NCBI GenBank assembly: GCA_964036275.1
Contig: OZ038438.1
Span: 10,053,321-10,117,320, forward strand
Direction of reading: 5' to 3'
DNA from: Litoditis marina
Lineage: Eukaryota; Nematoda; Chromadorea; Rhabditida; Rhabditidae
Length of the DNA stretch: 64,000 nt
This document shows, one piece after another, positions 38,001 to 49,700 of the stretch. How positions within the stretch are numbered: the stretch's first letter is position 1; every line of letters begins with the position of its first letter. Below the pieces are notes generated by a model. It saw nothing but the letters and a program-made list of their open reading frames with translations, was not told the DNA's origin and did no database searches. The position numbers and the translations under genes are program-made.

Positions 38001-41000
38001 TGTTGCATTAGAAAAGAAACGCTCTACTACCGGATCCACAGGAACATTGAGCTCGACGAATTGTGCGGGTGGTGCGGTGGAAAACTCCCGGGATAGTGTC
38101 ACCCGTCGTACAACGTTGACACCCCCCACTACTGAAGTTGAAGAGAGCCAGACTCTTCGAGGTATTTGCTCAGGCCCGTTCTGATAGTTTTCAAAACATT
38201 ACCCATATATTCACATTTGGCAATTTTTCAACGACATTCAATTCTTTAATGTGTGTTTGAAACTTTTATGCGCCATTTTCTGTCGAGCCGTGTGAATTTG
38301 TTTCGTTCGAGTTCTTTTATTGAGATTTTTAGATATGGAATCTGCGTTTTGCGTGGACCTCGCCTTCAGCATCCCGGCTTTGAGAAGACCTGGCGGACGA
38401 TATGAATCTGAGCCCTACACGTTGGGAGAGTATTCTTGGTGCGATTTTAAGTGTATTTGAGAGGAAGGCTGAATGGAAACGCAGATGAGATACTGTAAAG
38501 TGTTGATATGATACATTCATTCCGACTACCCCTCTCCGAACTTCACTGAAAATTCGTAGACAGGGGTGACCAAAAACTTGACCGACCCTACCACCGGTAC
38601 GACCCTTCCCCCTTAAAAAATAGAAATTCGCCGAAAAACACGAAATTATGCTTCAAAATTGCGAGATTTTCACGAAAATCGGCAAAAATCACCATAATTT
38701 TTAAAAATTTGCGGACCCAACGGGGCCTTTACGACCCCCCTTCCCTTAAAAATGTGGCACGCGTGCAACTTGTGGTCATCCCTGTTCGTAGACAATGTTC
38801 TTGTTGTGCTTCAGGACTCTGATAGTGTGGGAAGATCAAGTACGTGATGGCCGCACTGTATTGAATATTGCTCGTGTTGGTATTCGATGTACTCCCAAGT
38901 TCAACATGTGTAATGTGTGGAATGTGGAGACTTCTGCTCTCATCAAGTTTCGACAATCGGACAATGTGTATGGAAAGTTCAGAGGGGTTTGTGATAGTAC
39001 TTCTCAATAAAACTGTATAGTTGGTTCAATAGTTGAAAGGTATTCTCTGGAAAAAAAAGTAGCCTACTTAACAAGAATTGCTTTTTTCAACATGGCTTCT
39101 GAGTCACCTGTTGAGAAAAACCTATTCATCAGATAGAAATGAATGATCTGGTTTACTTTTGGATAGTTTTAGCTCATTGTTGTCATTTTCGGGTGTACCA
39201 TCGATATTTTTGTAGTTGACGGCCGTATATTCTTCTGATTCCCCTGAACAGTACTTCGGACAAACCGCTCCCTTGAAAATGCATGTATTAGCTCGCCATT
39301 ACTCTGATCAGGATAAAAATGTCAATGTGCGATTTCATCTTCATCTTCTGAAAGATGGATCAAGGTATGTTGTGACTAGCACTTTTTACACCCCCGGGCT
39401 TTATTTCTTAGTATGAAGTATATATTCTAGATAGCAACGGTTAAGAAACCAGACAGCTTTCTATAATATTCTTTCTACCACCTCTCTCTTTGAACAGATG
39501 AAAGTGCTGCCCTTTTTGGGAAATAGTGAAAAATAGATGAATAATGGAAATAAGCAAAACAGGCAAAATAATAAAAAAACTTCTCAGGCATATATTTGTG
39601 TATAGTACCTTTCGTTTTGATTATACATTTGGTCGTAAAGTTGACGATTAATGTATACTAAATGTTATAGAACCCGTCTTTTGTGCAGACATAATTATTT
39701 TCAGATTGGTTGGTGATCAGCATGATTTCTTAAACCATTATTCGCCAATGTTCAATTTCATTTGTGAAATGAAGGAGGGTGATATTTATGTCAATAAGCA
39801 GGTCAGCTTTCTCTTGCGCTCGATGACATTTACATTATGAATTTAAAATGTAACATTGCAAATAAGGAAACATTCGAGAAACTATTTTTGAATTCTCGTT
39901 GACATTTTTTTATTGAGGTTAAACTATTCGCAGTGAATTCCAATCTTTTTCAGTAGAAGGATAGATCATAAAGGGTAGGGGTCAGTTGGTGGAAGGTGGT
40001 TTATAAATAACGACCATTTTTTATTTGTTATTAAGTCTAGTTCCTTCATGAAAGAATGAACATTGTGGTACCGGTTGTCGCCCAAGTTGTCTCATTTTGT
40101 GAAGTAATGTCGGCAATCGTGAACGGGCAGGGCATAAAGAAGTTGTGTAGACCGATTGTTCAATTGTGCTATTGTTATTTATATGTTGTTTCAGATTCTG
40201 ATGATGTTTTCGCCTTACTTCGCTGCAGAAATCGTTGATCTAGAAGTTTATAGTAATGCTACCATTCTCCGCTCAGATTTCATCGAGTTGCTGCGAGTCA
40301 TCTACCCTGAACAGAAACCAATCTCCGGTGCGTTTCCAATTGTAATCCAGTAAAATTTCATAATTTATGCTATAGGACATTCAGCGAAATGTAGACTGTT
40401 GGTATTTCCTAATAGGACCTGTATAAATACACCACCAAATGCGATAAATGTATCCAGTTTTCTTTTATAGAGATCTTCAATATGAATAAGATCTACGAAA
40501 TCACCCGGTTTTCGTTCTAGATTCTCTGAGTCGGAAAAGTTTAATGTTTTTTTTTGTTTCATAGATGATACGTTGTGTATCTTACTCTCTTTGGCGACGG
40601 ACTTCCAATTTCCATCTGTACTGACGAAATGTGAGAACTTCCTACTTTCTGCCGAATGCAAGATGCCTCTATTGCAGAAGCTGGATTTAGCTTCAATCCA
40701 TCAGCTGCCACGAGCTCAGGTAAGAAATTCTGTATGGGGTTCCCATTTACAAGACAACCGGTGGCTAAAGTCTGATCATTTTTGGGGTGTGCTGCATGTG
40801 GAATGAAATTAGCCTTTTTTAATTGCGTTCCAGTTGCGGCCCACTCTCCATAATTGCGTACCAGTTGTCACACCAAATCTGAAACTCGAACCACTTTTAA
40901 CATTCTTGTGGTTCAGGTCTTGTTTTTAACCCCTCTCCATCGTAAAATGGAGGAATTGAATCACAAAATTGTACTCGCAAATGGTTGGATGTTTTATATA

Positions 41001-42060
41001 ACAACTCAACTTGTCCGATTTTTGTAACACAAGTAAAAAATATTCGAAAAAAACTCGAAAAAAAACTGAGAAAAATTCTAATCTGATAGTTGTACCTACG
41101 AACGGGCCAGTCACGGTGAGACCGCTTCCTAGTAATTTGGAACTTTTCCCGCAGTTGAAAAACGGCCAACCCCGCCAATTGAAATGCAGCCGGTCATCCC
41201 AGACAAGGCTGCGGACCCGCGCGCAAAAAATATACTGTAGTTTTTTGGCACGATATTTGGTCGAATATTGCATTTAATTTGTTAGAAAGTGCGCTCCATT
41301 ATTAAAACCGCTCGTACATGGTACGCGGTGCGGTTTTGTCTCTCATCCGTTTTTTAACTTGGACCGTTCATGTAGAGCGGTCTCACCGTGCAGTGACTTA
41401 AGGTGTAACGAGCCAGTGACTTAAGGTGTAACGAGCTACTCTAGAAACCATGACTTACCTAAGCCTTTTTCACAGATAAACCTATGCAAATGAGACAGTT
41501 GAAAACGAAGTATTACTGCTTATACAGTTCCATTGCATCCCGAATTAAGCCAGAAAGTGCAAGTGCATGTAGTACGATTTTCGGTTATTTAGGTTCCCGT
41601 TGGAAAAGTTCCGCGCTGAGAGTGGGCCGCAACTGGTACGCTACAAGATTTGACCCACTTTTGTGGCGGTCTCACTCCGTTTCGCGGGTCATGCTTAATT
41701 GCGTACCACTTGAGTGTCTCCCTCAATTTTGACCTATCCCCGAACTAACTCATGTGAAAAGTAGGGGTTGCTAGTTGAAAATTTGCAGTGAATAAAGCAA
41801 AATACAATCGAAAATCGCAGTTTCGGGGGGTCGCGGCTCGAAAAAGATGGAGGGGTCCCGGGATTTCAAAACCATTCTGAGACCCTTGGCGGTGTATGAG
41901 AAGGAAACACTGTTGAACAGTTTGGTAATTGCAGCGGAACTGTCTCTCGCAGTTATCGAGTGCTAGTCAGGCAAAAGCCCTCAGTCAGGATCCCTACTAT
42001 TCAAAGCTGTGTGCGAAGGCGAAGCTGGTGTTGTGTGACAAGGTGTTGAGTCTGAACTAA
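35100..42060 (+). CDS. MATH-like and BTB domain protein with long disordered N-terminus (probable single gene)
   Basis: Likely substrate adaptor for a CUL3 ubiquitin ligase, a role known for MATH-BTB proteins. C-terminal half (38335-38438, 38815-38986, 39216-39364, 39705-39801, 40195-40327, 40565-40719, 41953-42060): YTLGEYSWTLIVWEDQ and FNMCNVWNVETSALIKF look like a MATH/TRAF fold; GDIYVNKQILMMFSPYFAAE, FIELLRVIYPEQKPIS and PSVLTKCENFL are typical BTB helices, followed by a BACK-like tail. Upstream exons (35100-35250, 35656-35822, 36301-36430, 36538-36611, 36770-36825, about 37001-37094, 37198-37356, 37566-37601, 37981-38161) encode charged, Ser/Pro-rich, probably disordered sequence (HEKFKNKPKEHRQKKDDDDK; HPFIPPPPPGLP). 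The donor at 38161 enters the 38333 exon in the BTB frame, supporting one gene. The part at 37566-37860 is unresolved. Alternative: a separate 305-residue BTB gene starting at 38335, just after its own acceptor. Confidence 0.75.
38561..38784. mobile_element. hAT-type MITE with 8-bp target-site duplication
   Basis: The 224-bp element has terminal inverted repeats CAGGGGTGACCA at the left and TGGTCATCCCTG at the right (one mismatch). It is flanked on both sides by the direct repeat TTCGTAGA (38553-38560 and 38785-38792). CAGGG termini plus an 8-bp duplication are hallmarks of hAT transposons. The inside is AT-rich with no coding frame. It sits in an intron of the MATH-BTB gene. Confidence 0.85.
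40825..41642. mobile_element. Inverted-repeat-bounded segment in BTB gene intron, with nested inverted repeat
   Basis: The outer ends GCGTTCCAGTTGCGGCCC and GGGCCGCAACTGGTACGC are inverted copies of about 25 bp with two mismatches. Inside, GTCACGGTGAGACCGCT (from 41110) and AGCGGTCTCACCGTG (41376-41390) form a second inverted pair, and CAGTGACTTAAGGTGTAACG is tandemly doubled at 41391-41438. No transposase frame was seen. This looks like a nested pair of non-autonomous elements. Confidence 0.6.
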
Positions 42061-43779
42061 GCAGGTAAGTTTGATTTTAGTAATTACTGGAAATAGTTGC
42101 TCGCTGCTAGTAGGACAAGTTAACTTTATCACCGTATTCTCTAGCTCTCAGTGTGAATAACTCTGAAATTTCTATAGTAAATTACCAGAAATTGGTACCG
42201 AAGGTATCAACTGTGCAGCCGTTTCCAGTAATAATCTTAACTTTAATATGCGAATATTCAGACAAGCATATCTCATTTTCGACGAGTTTAGACTGCATAG
42301 TGCAAAAGGTTTTTCAATTTTTACACCGTGTGGGTCCGAGGAAGTTTGGTTGGGTACCGGATCGCATAAAAATGCAGCGAAATTTACAGACCACTCCAGC
42401 TTTGGTATATTCAACTTTGTCAAATTGCAAAACGTGCAAAGAATCTGGTGCAACAAGTTTCTCAAATCGTGAACACATCTGTTCAATTGCAGTTTTCTTT
42501 ATATTCATTTATAGTCCGACTATGACCGTAATGAGAGTGCTCACCAGAATGACACTACTCAGACTCGTCGTTCATTTTTCATTCTTGCAGATCTTCAATC
42601 TTTATCACATCTTCTAGGTTCTAAGATAGAACTGTGGGTGGATCCAGCAACCTTTATATTCTTTAAAATATGATTCTCGTGTTATTTTCTGAGTATTTAC
42701 CTCGAAGTTGTTAGGGAATCAGATCTCCCGTTCGTGACGCATCTATGATGTATGTGTATCGTGCATTTCTGTCGTTCTCAAACTGTGTTTCATTAATTAT
42801 GCCGATATTTTCTTCACTTGAGTAGTAGATGATCACTCCATTGTTTTTATTGGTTGTTATTGATGGTTTATTCTATGTTGTTAAGCGTTTCGGAAGCGTA
42901 GTTCTGACCAATAAGCTCCTACAATTGTTTTTTTTGCAGTTATCAATACGATAGGAATTGACTTCTTCCTTGCAGTGTTTAATATTTATCTATCTCACCT
43001 ATTTGTTCAAGTTTACATGTTGTTTTATTTTGTTTTGTGCCCTTCAATAAACACTTTACGTTAGTTGATTGACTTTGGATTGACTATGTTGAATTTTCCA
43101 CATTACATATATCTGTATATCTATTTGATCAACTGATTGGTATGTTGCCCTTATTAGTGCTCATACCTGCCTGCATGACCATAAATTGAACGGTGGTCGG
43201 TTGTGAGAATTAGGGCTGGCATCAATTGTTGAGGTCGTTGGCGCCAACTTACAGACATAGAGTTCTTTATCAATCTGTAATTTTGCAGTAGGCTTCGGAG
43301 ATTTGAAACGGACTTTCTCATCTAATCTAATTATATCAGGAATTCATTCCAAATGTGATTGTCGCTCTAAATAGCTATTTAGAGTGATCCAAAAGGTTCA
43401 AAGTTACTGGCGTGTTCGCCGAACACCGACAGTCATTCTGAGAATGAAGTAAAGTTTATATATTACTACGGGATCTGCTAAAATGGTATGTAAACCGGTT
43501 GCTCCAGTTGAGACAGCTAGTATTTTTATTCCTGTGTTTGAAAATGTCTCACCATCTTAGCGCATTCTTGCATTTTTGAGCGCCGACTCATTCTGTCAAC
43601 AAGTAGTTAGTGTAATTGCGACCACACTTTCGTGCAGACGACCCCACCCACAACTATGGTTCTAAAATTTCACCGTCCTCATTATTTATTTGTGCTATAT
43701 TGTGTGTCCTACAACGTTATTGTTTCTCCTACAATTTCGTTGTTCATGCTATATATATATGACGATCCTTCATATTCAT
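42061..43779. other. Spacer between the MATH-BTB and helicase genes
   Basis: A 154-codon plus-strand frame (42153-42617) has no recognisable domain. It most likely lies in the BTB 3' UTR or its intron. Confidence 0.5.
43046..43051 (+). terminator. Possible poly(A) signal of the MATH-BTB gene
   Basis: AATAAA almost 1 kb past the stop. A CAG/GTAAGT donor lies 4 nt after the stop, so an intron in the 3' UTR could bring it closer. Confidence 0.3.
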
Positions 43780-43787
43780 GTTTTCAG
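43780..43787 (+). promoter_or_regulatory. Probable spliced-leader acceptor of the helicase gene
   Basis: GTTTTCAG, 7 nt before the chosen ATG. An out-of-frame ATG (43788) begins right at the junction. Confidence 0.5.
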
Positions 43788-43794
43788 ATGCAAA

Positions 43795-46700
43795 ATGGCA
43801 GGTTTGTCTTGGAACGTTGCTTTGCTTAGGAAGTTGTGCGTTTTTCGAAACGGACAAAGAGTTAGTTCATATATGAATACTTTGTTCTTTAGAAAAGCGA
43901 GTGCTAATCAAAATGAAACACAGAAAGAGTCTCTATAGTCACAACAAACATCAACAAAATTTATATTTTTACTGTGTGCCAAAATATAATAACTGGCTCG
44001 GGCGCCCATCTCTCCACCAGGCCTGGAGATAGTCATACGTCATTAATATGAATATACAGTAGACCCAGAGAAGTTCAGTGGCCATTACCAATAGGAAAGT
44101 GGATTTAATGTTTTTCAAGCAGTGACCCGATTACGTAGTTCAGGGAACTATAAAACCTTTTTGTCATCTGGATTTTTTTTTTCAATAATACACTGATCTA
44201 TGCACATATCTGCTCGTCAATTATTTTATTTGAATGGGCTTCCAGGTTTATTCGTTAGCTCGGTATCGAAAGCTGCGACATACCTCGACAAAGCGTTGTG
44301 GTTTTCCTCCGGAATTTCAAAGTCTTCTCAAAGAATGGCCGAAGATCTTGCAATGGGAAATTACTGAGCAAAATAAACAGGTAGTTATGTTTTCGTATTG
44401 CCTTCATAAATGGAACGATTGGGGTTTCGTCAATCCTTCTTACGAACTTTTTTTTGCTGTGCACGTTTTACTTTTTGTGCGATTGCGCATCATACTCAGG
44501 TTGATGAAGTTTTTGGCACTTCTGGGGGAGATTGGACAAGTTTGGAGGACCAAGGACTGTCTATCGGTCCCCTTTCTGTTACTTCCGATACATTGACTCC
44601 GTTGCGAGGGAGGATTATAGTACTGAAGTGAGCAGCATACATAGTATTACTGGATAAGGACATAATGCAATTTTTGATTTTTTTTCATACGAAACAAGGT
44701 GTTCTAACGTCTCGGAGAGAGCGTTGCCATAACAGTATGTTTCATAGCAAATAGAAGATTTCACATATTGATACAAGTTCCTTTTTATCTATTTTGTTTT
44801 TTGATCAGTTTTTCGATTAGCTGAAATGTTAGATGTTTTCGATTCAGGTAATCGAAAAACTTGCCAAAATACAGAATAGACTGGAAGAGGTTAGGCTACC
44901 AGAGAACCAAACAGGTTGGTTGATTGTGGTATTGGCTTTGGTATTTTCGTGAATGATTCTTCTTTCCCTCATACGTTGACAGGTTGACTTGGTTCCATAA
45001 CATAGCTAATAATCGCATTCAGGAAGGACCACATAATCCATGACCGTCAACTGTATTCTCCACCAAAAACGAAGCGGCAGAATTGTTTTCGTAGTGGTAA
45101 GTATAACATATAATATAAATATGATTCCGCAACAAACGCACCCATTTTTGGCTTTCAAACCACAAAAGTCTTCAAATAAAACATTTTTTCGAAATTTAAA
45201 AAAAGAGAGCGCTAGATATCTATTGAATACATGTTGTGTGAAAAAATTAGGAAAATTGGTCAAGGTTGAAAAAAGTTATGCTGTCGTGTCGTTATGAAAA
45301 TTTCCGTTGTCCCTCGTCCAATGCCCGCATAGGAAATTATTTTTTTAACTACTGGACCAATTCGGCTGAAATTTGGCACACATGTGTAAACCCCAAAGTT
45401 AGCGCGGCCCAAGAAGTTTGGTGATGTCACGTTTCGTTTGGCGCTTGGCGCGGGCGCCAGTAGCAGGAAAATATGTGTTCCCATGGATGAAATGCTCCGA
45501 AATTTTGCACAGAGGTTAGATTAGTGAATCCCAGCCTTCTCTGGAAATTTGGTGTCATGGTTTATAATTGGCGCCAAACGCTGGCGCCCAGTGGCGCCAA
45601 ATTAGAACAACGCCAGGCAAGTAGGGTAACGAGCGAAATGTTCCACAGATGTTCGAACTATGAACATAGTTAACGAATACGGCTTGGATAGCAACATTTC
45701 TTCGACATTCTGCGCCAAAACGGTACTTTATCCGCCAATTGGCGCCAAAATTGAAAATAGGGTTTCTGAACCAAAAAACAGTCGGAAATTGTGCTAATTG
45801 GTCGAGGTCATCCATTCCAAGTTATTTGTTACCAATTAGAGTAACTTTATATTTGGCGCCAAACTCTGGCGCCAAATTAGAACAACGCCAGGCAAGTAGG
45901 GTAACGAGCGAAATGTTCCACAGATGTCCAAACGATGAACATAGATAACGAATACGGCTTGGGTACCAACATTTCTTCGACATTCTGCGCCAAAACGGTA
46001 CTTTATCCGCCAATTGGCACCAAAATTGAAAATAGGGTTTCTGAATCAAAAAACAGTCGGAAATTGTGCTAATTGGTCGAGGTCATTCATTCCAAGTTAT
46101 TTGTTACCAATTAGAGTAACTTTATATTTGGCGCCAAACGCTGGCGCCCAGTGGCGCCAAATTAGAACAACGCCAGGCAAGTAGGGTAACGAGCGAAATG
46201 TTCCACAGATGTCCAAACGATGAACATAGATAACGAATACGGCTTGGGTACCAACATTTCTTCGACATTCTGCGCCAAAACGGTACTTTATCCGCCAATT
46301 GGCACCAAAATTGAAAATAGGGTTTCTGAATCAAAAAACAGTCGGAAATTGTGCTAATTGGTCGAGGTCATTCATTCCAAGTTTTTTGTTACTAATTAGA
46401 GTAATTTATATTTGGCGCCAAACGCTGGCGCCCAGTGGCGCCAAATTAGAACAACGCCAGGCAAGTAGGGTAACGAGCGAAATGTTCCACAGATGTCCAA
46501 ACGATGAACATAGTTAACGAATACGGCTTGGATAGCAACATTTCTTCGACATTCTGCGCCAAAACGGTACTTTATCCGCCAATTGGCGCCAAAATTGAAA
46601 ATAGGGTTTCTGAACCAAAAAACAGTCGGAAATTGTGCTAATTGGTCGAGGTCATCCATTCCAAGTTATTTGTTACCAATTAGAGTAACTTTATATTTGG

Positions 46701-49700
46701 CGCCAAACTCTGGCGCCAAATTAGAACAACGCCAGGCAAGTAGGGTAACGAGCGAAATGTTCCACAGATGTCCAAACGATGAACATAGATAACGAATACG
46801 GCTTGGGTACCAACATTTCTTCGACATTCTGCGCCAAAACGGTACTTTATCCGCCAATTGGCACCAAAATTGAAAATAGGGTTTCTGAATCAAAAAACAG
46901 TCGGAAATTGTGCTAATTGGTCGAGGTCATTCATTCCAAGTTATTTGTTACCAATTAGAGTAACTTTATATTTGGCGCCAAACGCTGGCGCCCAGTGGCG
47001 CCAAATTAGAACAACGCCAGGCAAGTAGGGTAACGAGCGAAATGTTCCACAGATGTCCAAACGATGAACATAGATAACGAATACGGCTTGGGTACCAACA
47101 TTTCTTCGACATTCTGCGCCAAAACGGTACTTTATCCGCCAATTGGCACCAAAATTGAAAATAGGGTTTCTGAATCAAAAAACAGTCGGAAATTGTGCTA
47201 ATTGGTCGAGGTCATTCATTCCAAGTTTTTTGTTACTAATTAGAGTAATTTATATTTGGCGCCAAACGCTGGCGCCCAGTGGCGCCAAATTAGAACAACG
47301 CCAGGCAAGTAGGGTAACGAGCGAAATGTTCCACAGATGTCCAAACGATGAACATAGTTAACGAATACGGCTTGGATAGCAACATTTCTTCGACATTCTG
47401 CGCCAAAACGGTACTTTATCCGCCAATTGGCGCCAAAATTGAAAATAGGGTTTCTGAACCAAAAAACAGTCGGAAATTGTGCTAATTGGTCGAGGTCATC
47501 CATTCCAAGTTATTTGTTACCAATTGGAGTAACTTTATATTTGGCGCCAAACTCTGGCGCCAAATTAGAACAACGCCAGGCAAGTAGGGTAACGAGCGAA
47601 ATGTTCCACAGATGTCCAAACGATGAACATAGATAACGAATACGGCTTGGGTACCAACATTTCTTCGACATTCTGCGCCAAAACGGTACTTTATCCGCCA
47701 ATTGGCACCAAAATTGAAAATAGGGTTTCTGAATCAAAAAACAGTCGGAAATTGTGCTAATTGGTCGAGGTCATTCATTCCAAGTTATTTGTTACCAATT
47801 AGAGTAACTTTATATTTGGCGCCAAACGCTGGCGCCCAGTGGCGCCAAATTAGAACAACGCCAGGCAAGTAGGGTAACGAGCGAAATGTTCCACAGATGT
47901 CCAAACGATGAACATAGATAACGAATACGGCTTGGGTACCAACATTTCTTCGACATTCTGCGCCAAAACGGTACTTTATCCGCCAATTGGCACCAAAATT
48001 GAAAATAGGGTTTCTGAATCAAAAAACAGTCGGAAATTGTGCTAATTGGTCGAGGTCATTCATTCCAAGTTTTTTGTTACTAATTAGAGTAATTTATATT
48101 TGGCGCCAAACGCTGGCGCCCAGTGGCGCCAAATTAGAACAACGCCAGGCAAGTAGGGTAACGAGCGAAATGTTCCACAGATGTCCAAACGATGAACATA
48201 GTTAACGAATACGGCTTGGGTACCAACATTTCTTCGACATTCTGCGCCAAAACGGTACTTTATCCGCCAATTGGCACCAAAATTGAAAATAGGGTTTCTG
48301 AATCAAAAAACAGTCGGAAATTGTGCTAATTGGTCGAGGTCATTCATTCCAAGTTATTTGTTACCAATTAGAGTAACTTTATATTTGGCGCCAAACGCTG
48401 GCGCCCAGTGGCGCCAAATTAGAACAACGCCAGGCAAGTAGGGTAACGAGCGAAATGTTCCACAGATGTCCAAACGATGAACATAGATAACGAATACGGC
48501 TTGGGTACCAACATTTCTTCGACATTCTGCGCCAAAACGGTACTTTATCCGCCAATTGGCACCAAAATTGAAAATAGGGTTTCTGAATCAAAAAACAGTC
48601 GGAAATTGTGCTAATTGGTCGAGGTCATTCATTCCAAGTTTTTTGTTACTAATTAGAGTAATTTATATTTGGCGCCAAACGCTGGCGCCCAGTGGCGCCA
48701 AATTAGAACAACGCCAGGCAAGTAGGGTAACGAGCGAAATGTTCCACAGATGTCCAAACGATGAACATAGTTAACGAATACGGCTTGGGTACCAACATTT
48801 CTTCGACATTCTGCGCCAAAACGGTACTTTATCCGCCAATTGGCACCAAAATTGAAAATAGGGTTTCTGAATCAAAAAACAGTCGGAAATTGTGCTAATT
48901 GGTCGAGGCCATTCATTCCAAGTTATTTGTTACTAATTAGAGTAACATGTTCTGTATCTGGCGCCAATGGCTGGCGCCCGTTCGCGCCAATGGAGAAAAT
49001 ATTTTCTTACTGTAAAGACGCAGATTTTTCACAATACTCAGATTTCAATTACCGATGCGGAAAAAAACTGTTTTTTGAATGTTTCAGGATCACATCGTTT
49101 GAAAACCTGGAACTTTCAGATATCAGGATTTTTATAGTCACCACTATTCAAAAATCGTTTTTCTAAGTCAACTCTAGAAGTGGTTGTACTAGTACAACTA
49201 GCAAAAAGAGAACAATTTGTAAAAAGTGGGGGACCAGGAAGTGTGTGAGTTCTGTTCGGTTTCACCGTTTTCTGCAAAAAGTGAACAATACGATGTTGTG
49301 AATGAGTGTGCAACAAAAAAAGAACAATACATTTGTTTGCACAACGATTCACAAGAAACAGAATATACAAAGTATAACTTGAACGTAAAAGTGCATAGTG
49401 GTTTCCCCTAAGAACGTTGTGAACCGTTGTGCAAACAAATGTATTGTTCTTTTTTTGTTGCACACTCATTCACAACATCGTATTGTTCACTTTTTGCAGA
49501 AAACGGTGAAACCGAACAGAACTCACACACTTCCTGGTCCCCCACTTTTTACAAATTAATAGTTGAGTCCGATTGACGTAGTGGTAAGAACGAGTTTTTT
49601 TTCACAAACAAGCAAGTATAGTTCTTAATCTTTTTCTGACCTTTTTTCCAGGCGCTCCTGTTGCTCTTTATGAAAAGAACAGTTTGAGACTTGTATCTGA

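Noticed and set aside
37981..38100. Alternative frame with a CxxC-like CGWCGG motif
   Set aside because: It runs into a stop shortly after, whereas the Ser/Thr-rich frame stays open and splices in frame to the MATH exon.
45739..48774. Repeated 69-87-codon frames on both strands of the satellite as a gene family
   Set aside because: They recur only because the DNA repeats. The frames overlap on both strands, lack family features and change freely in the diverged end monomers.
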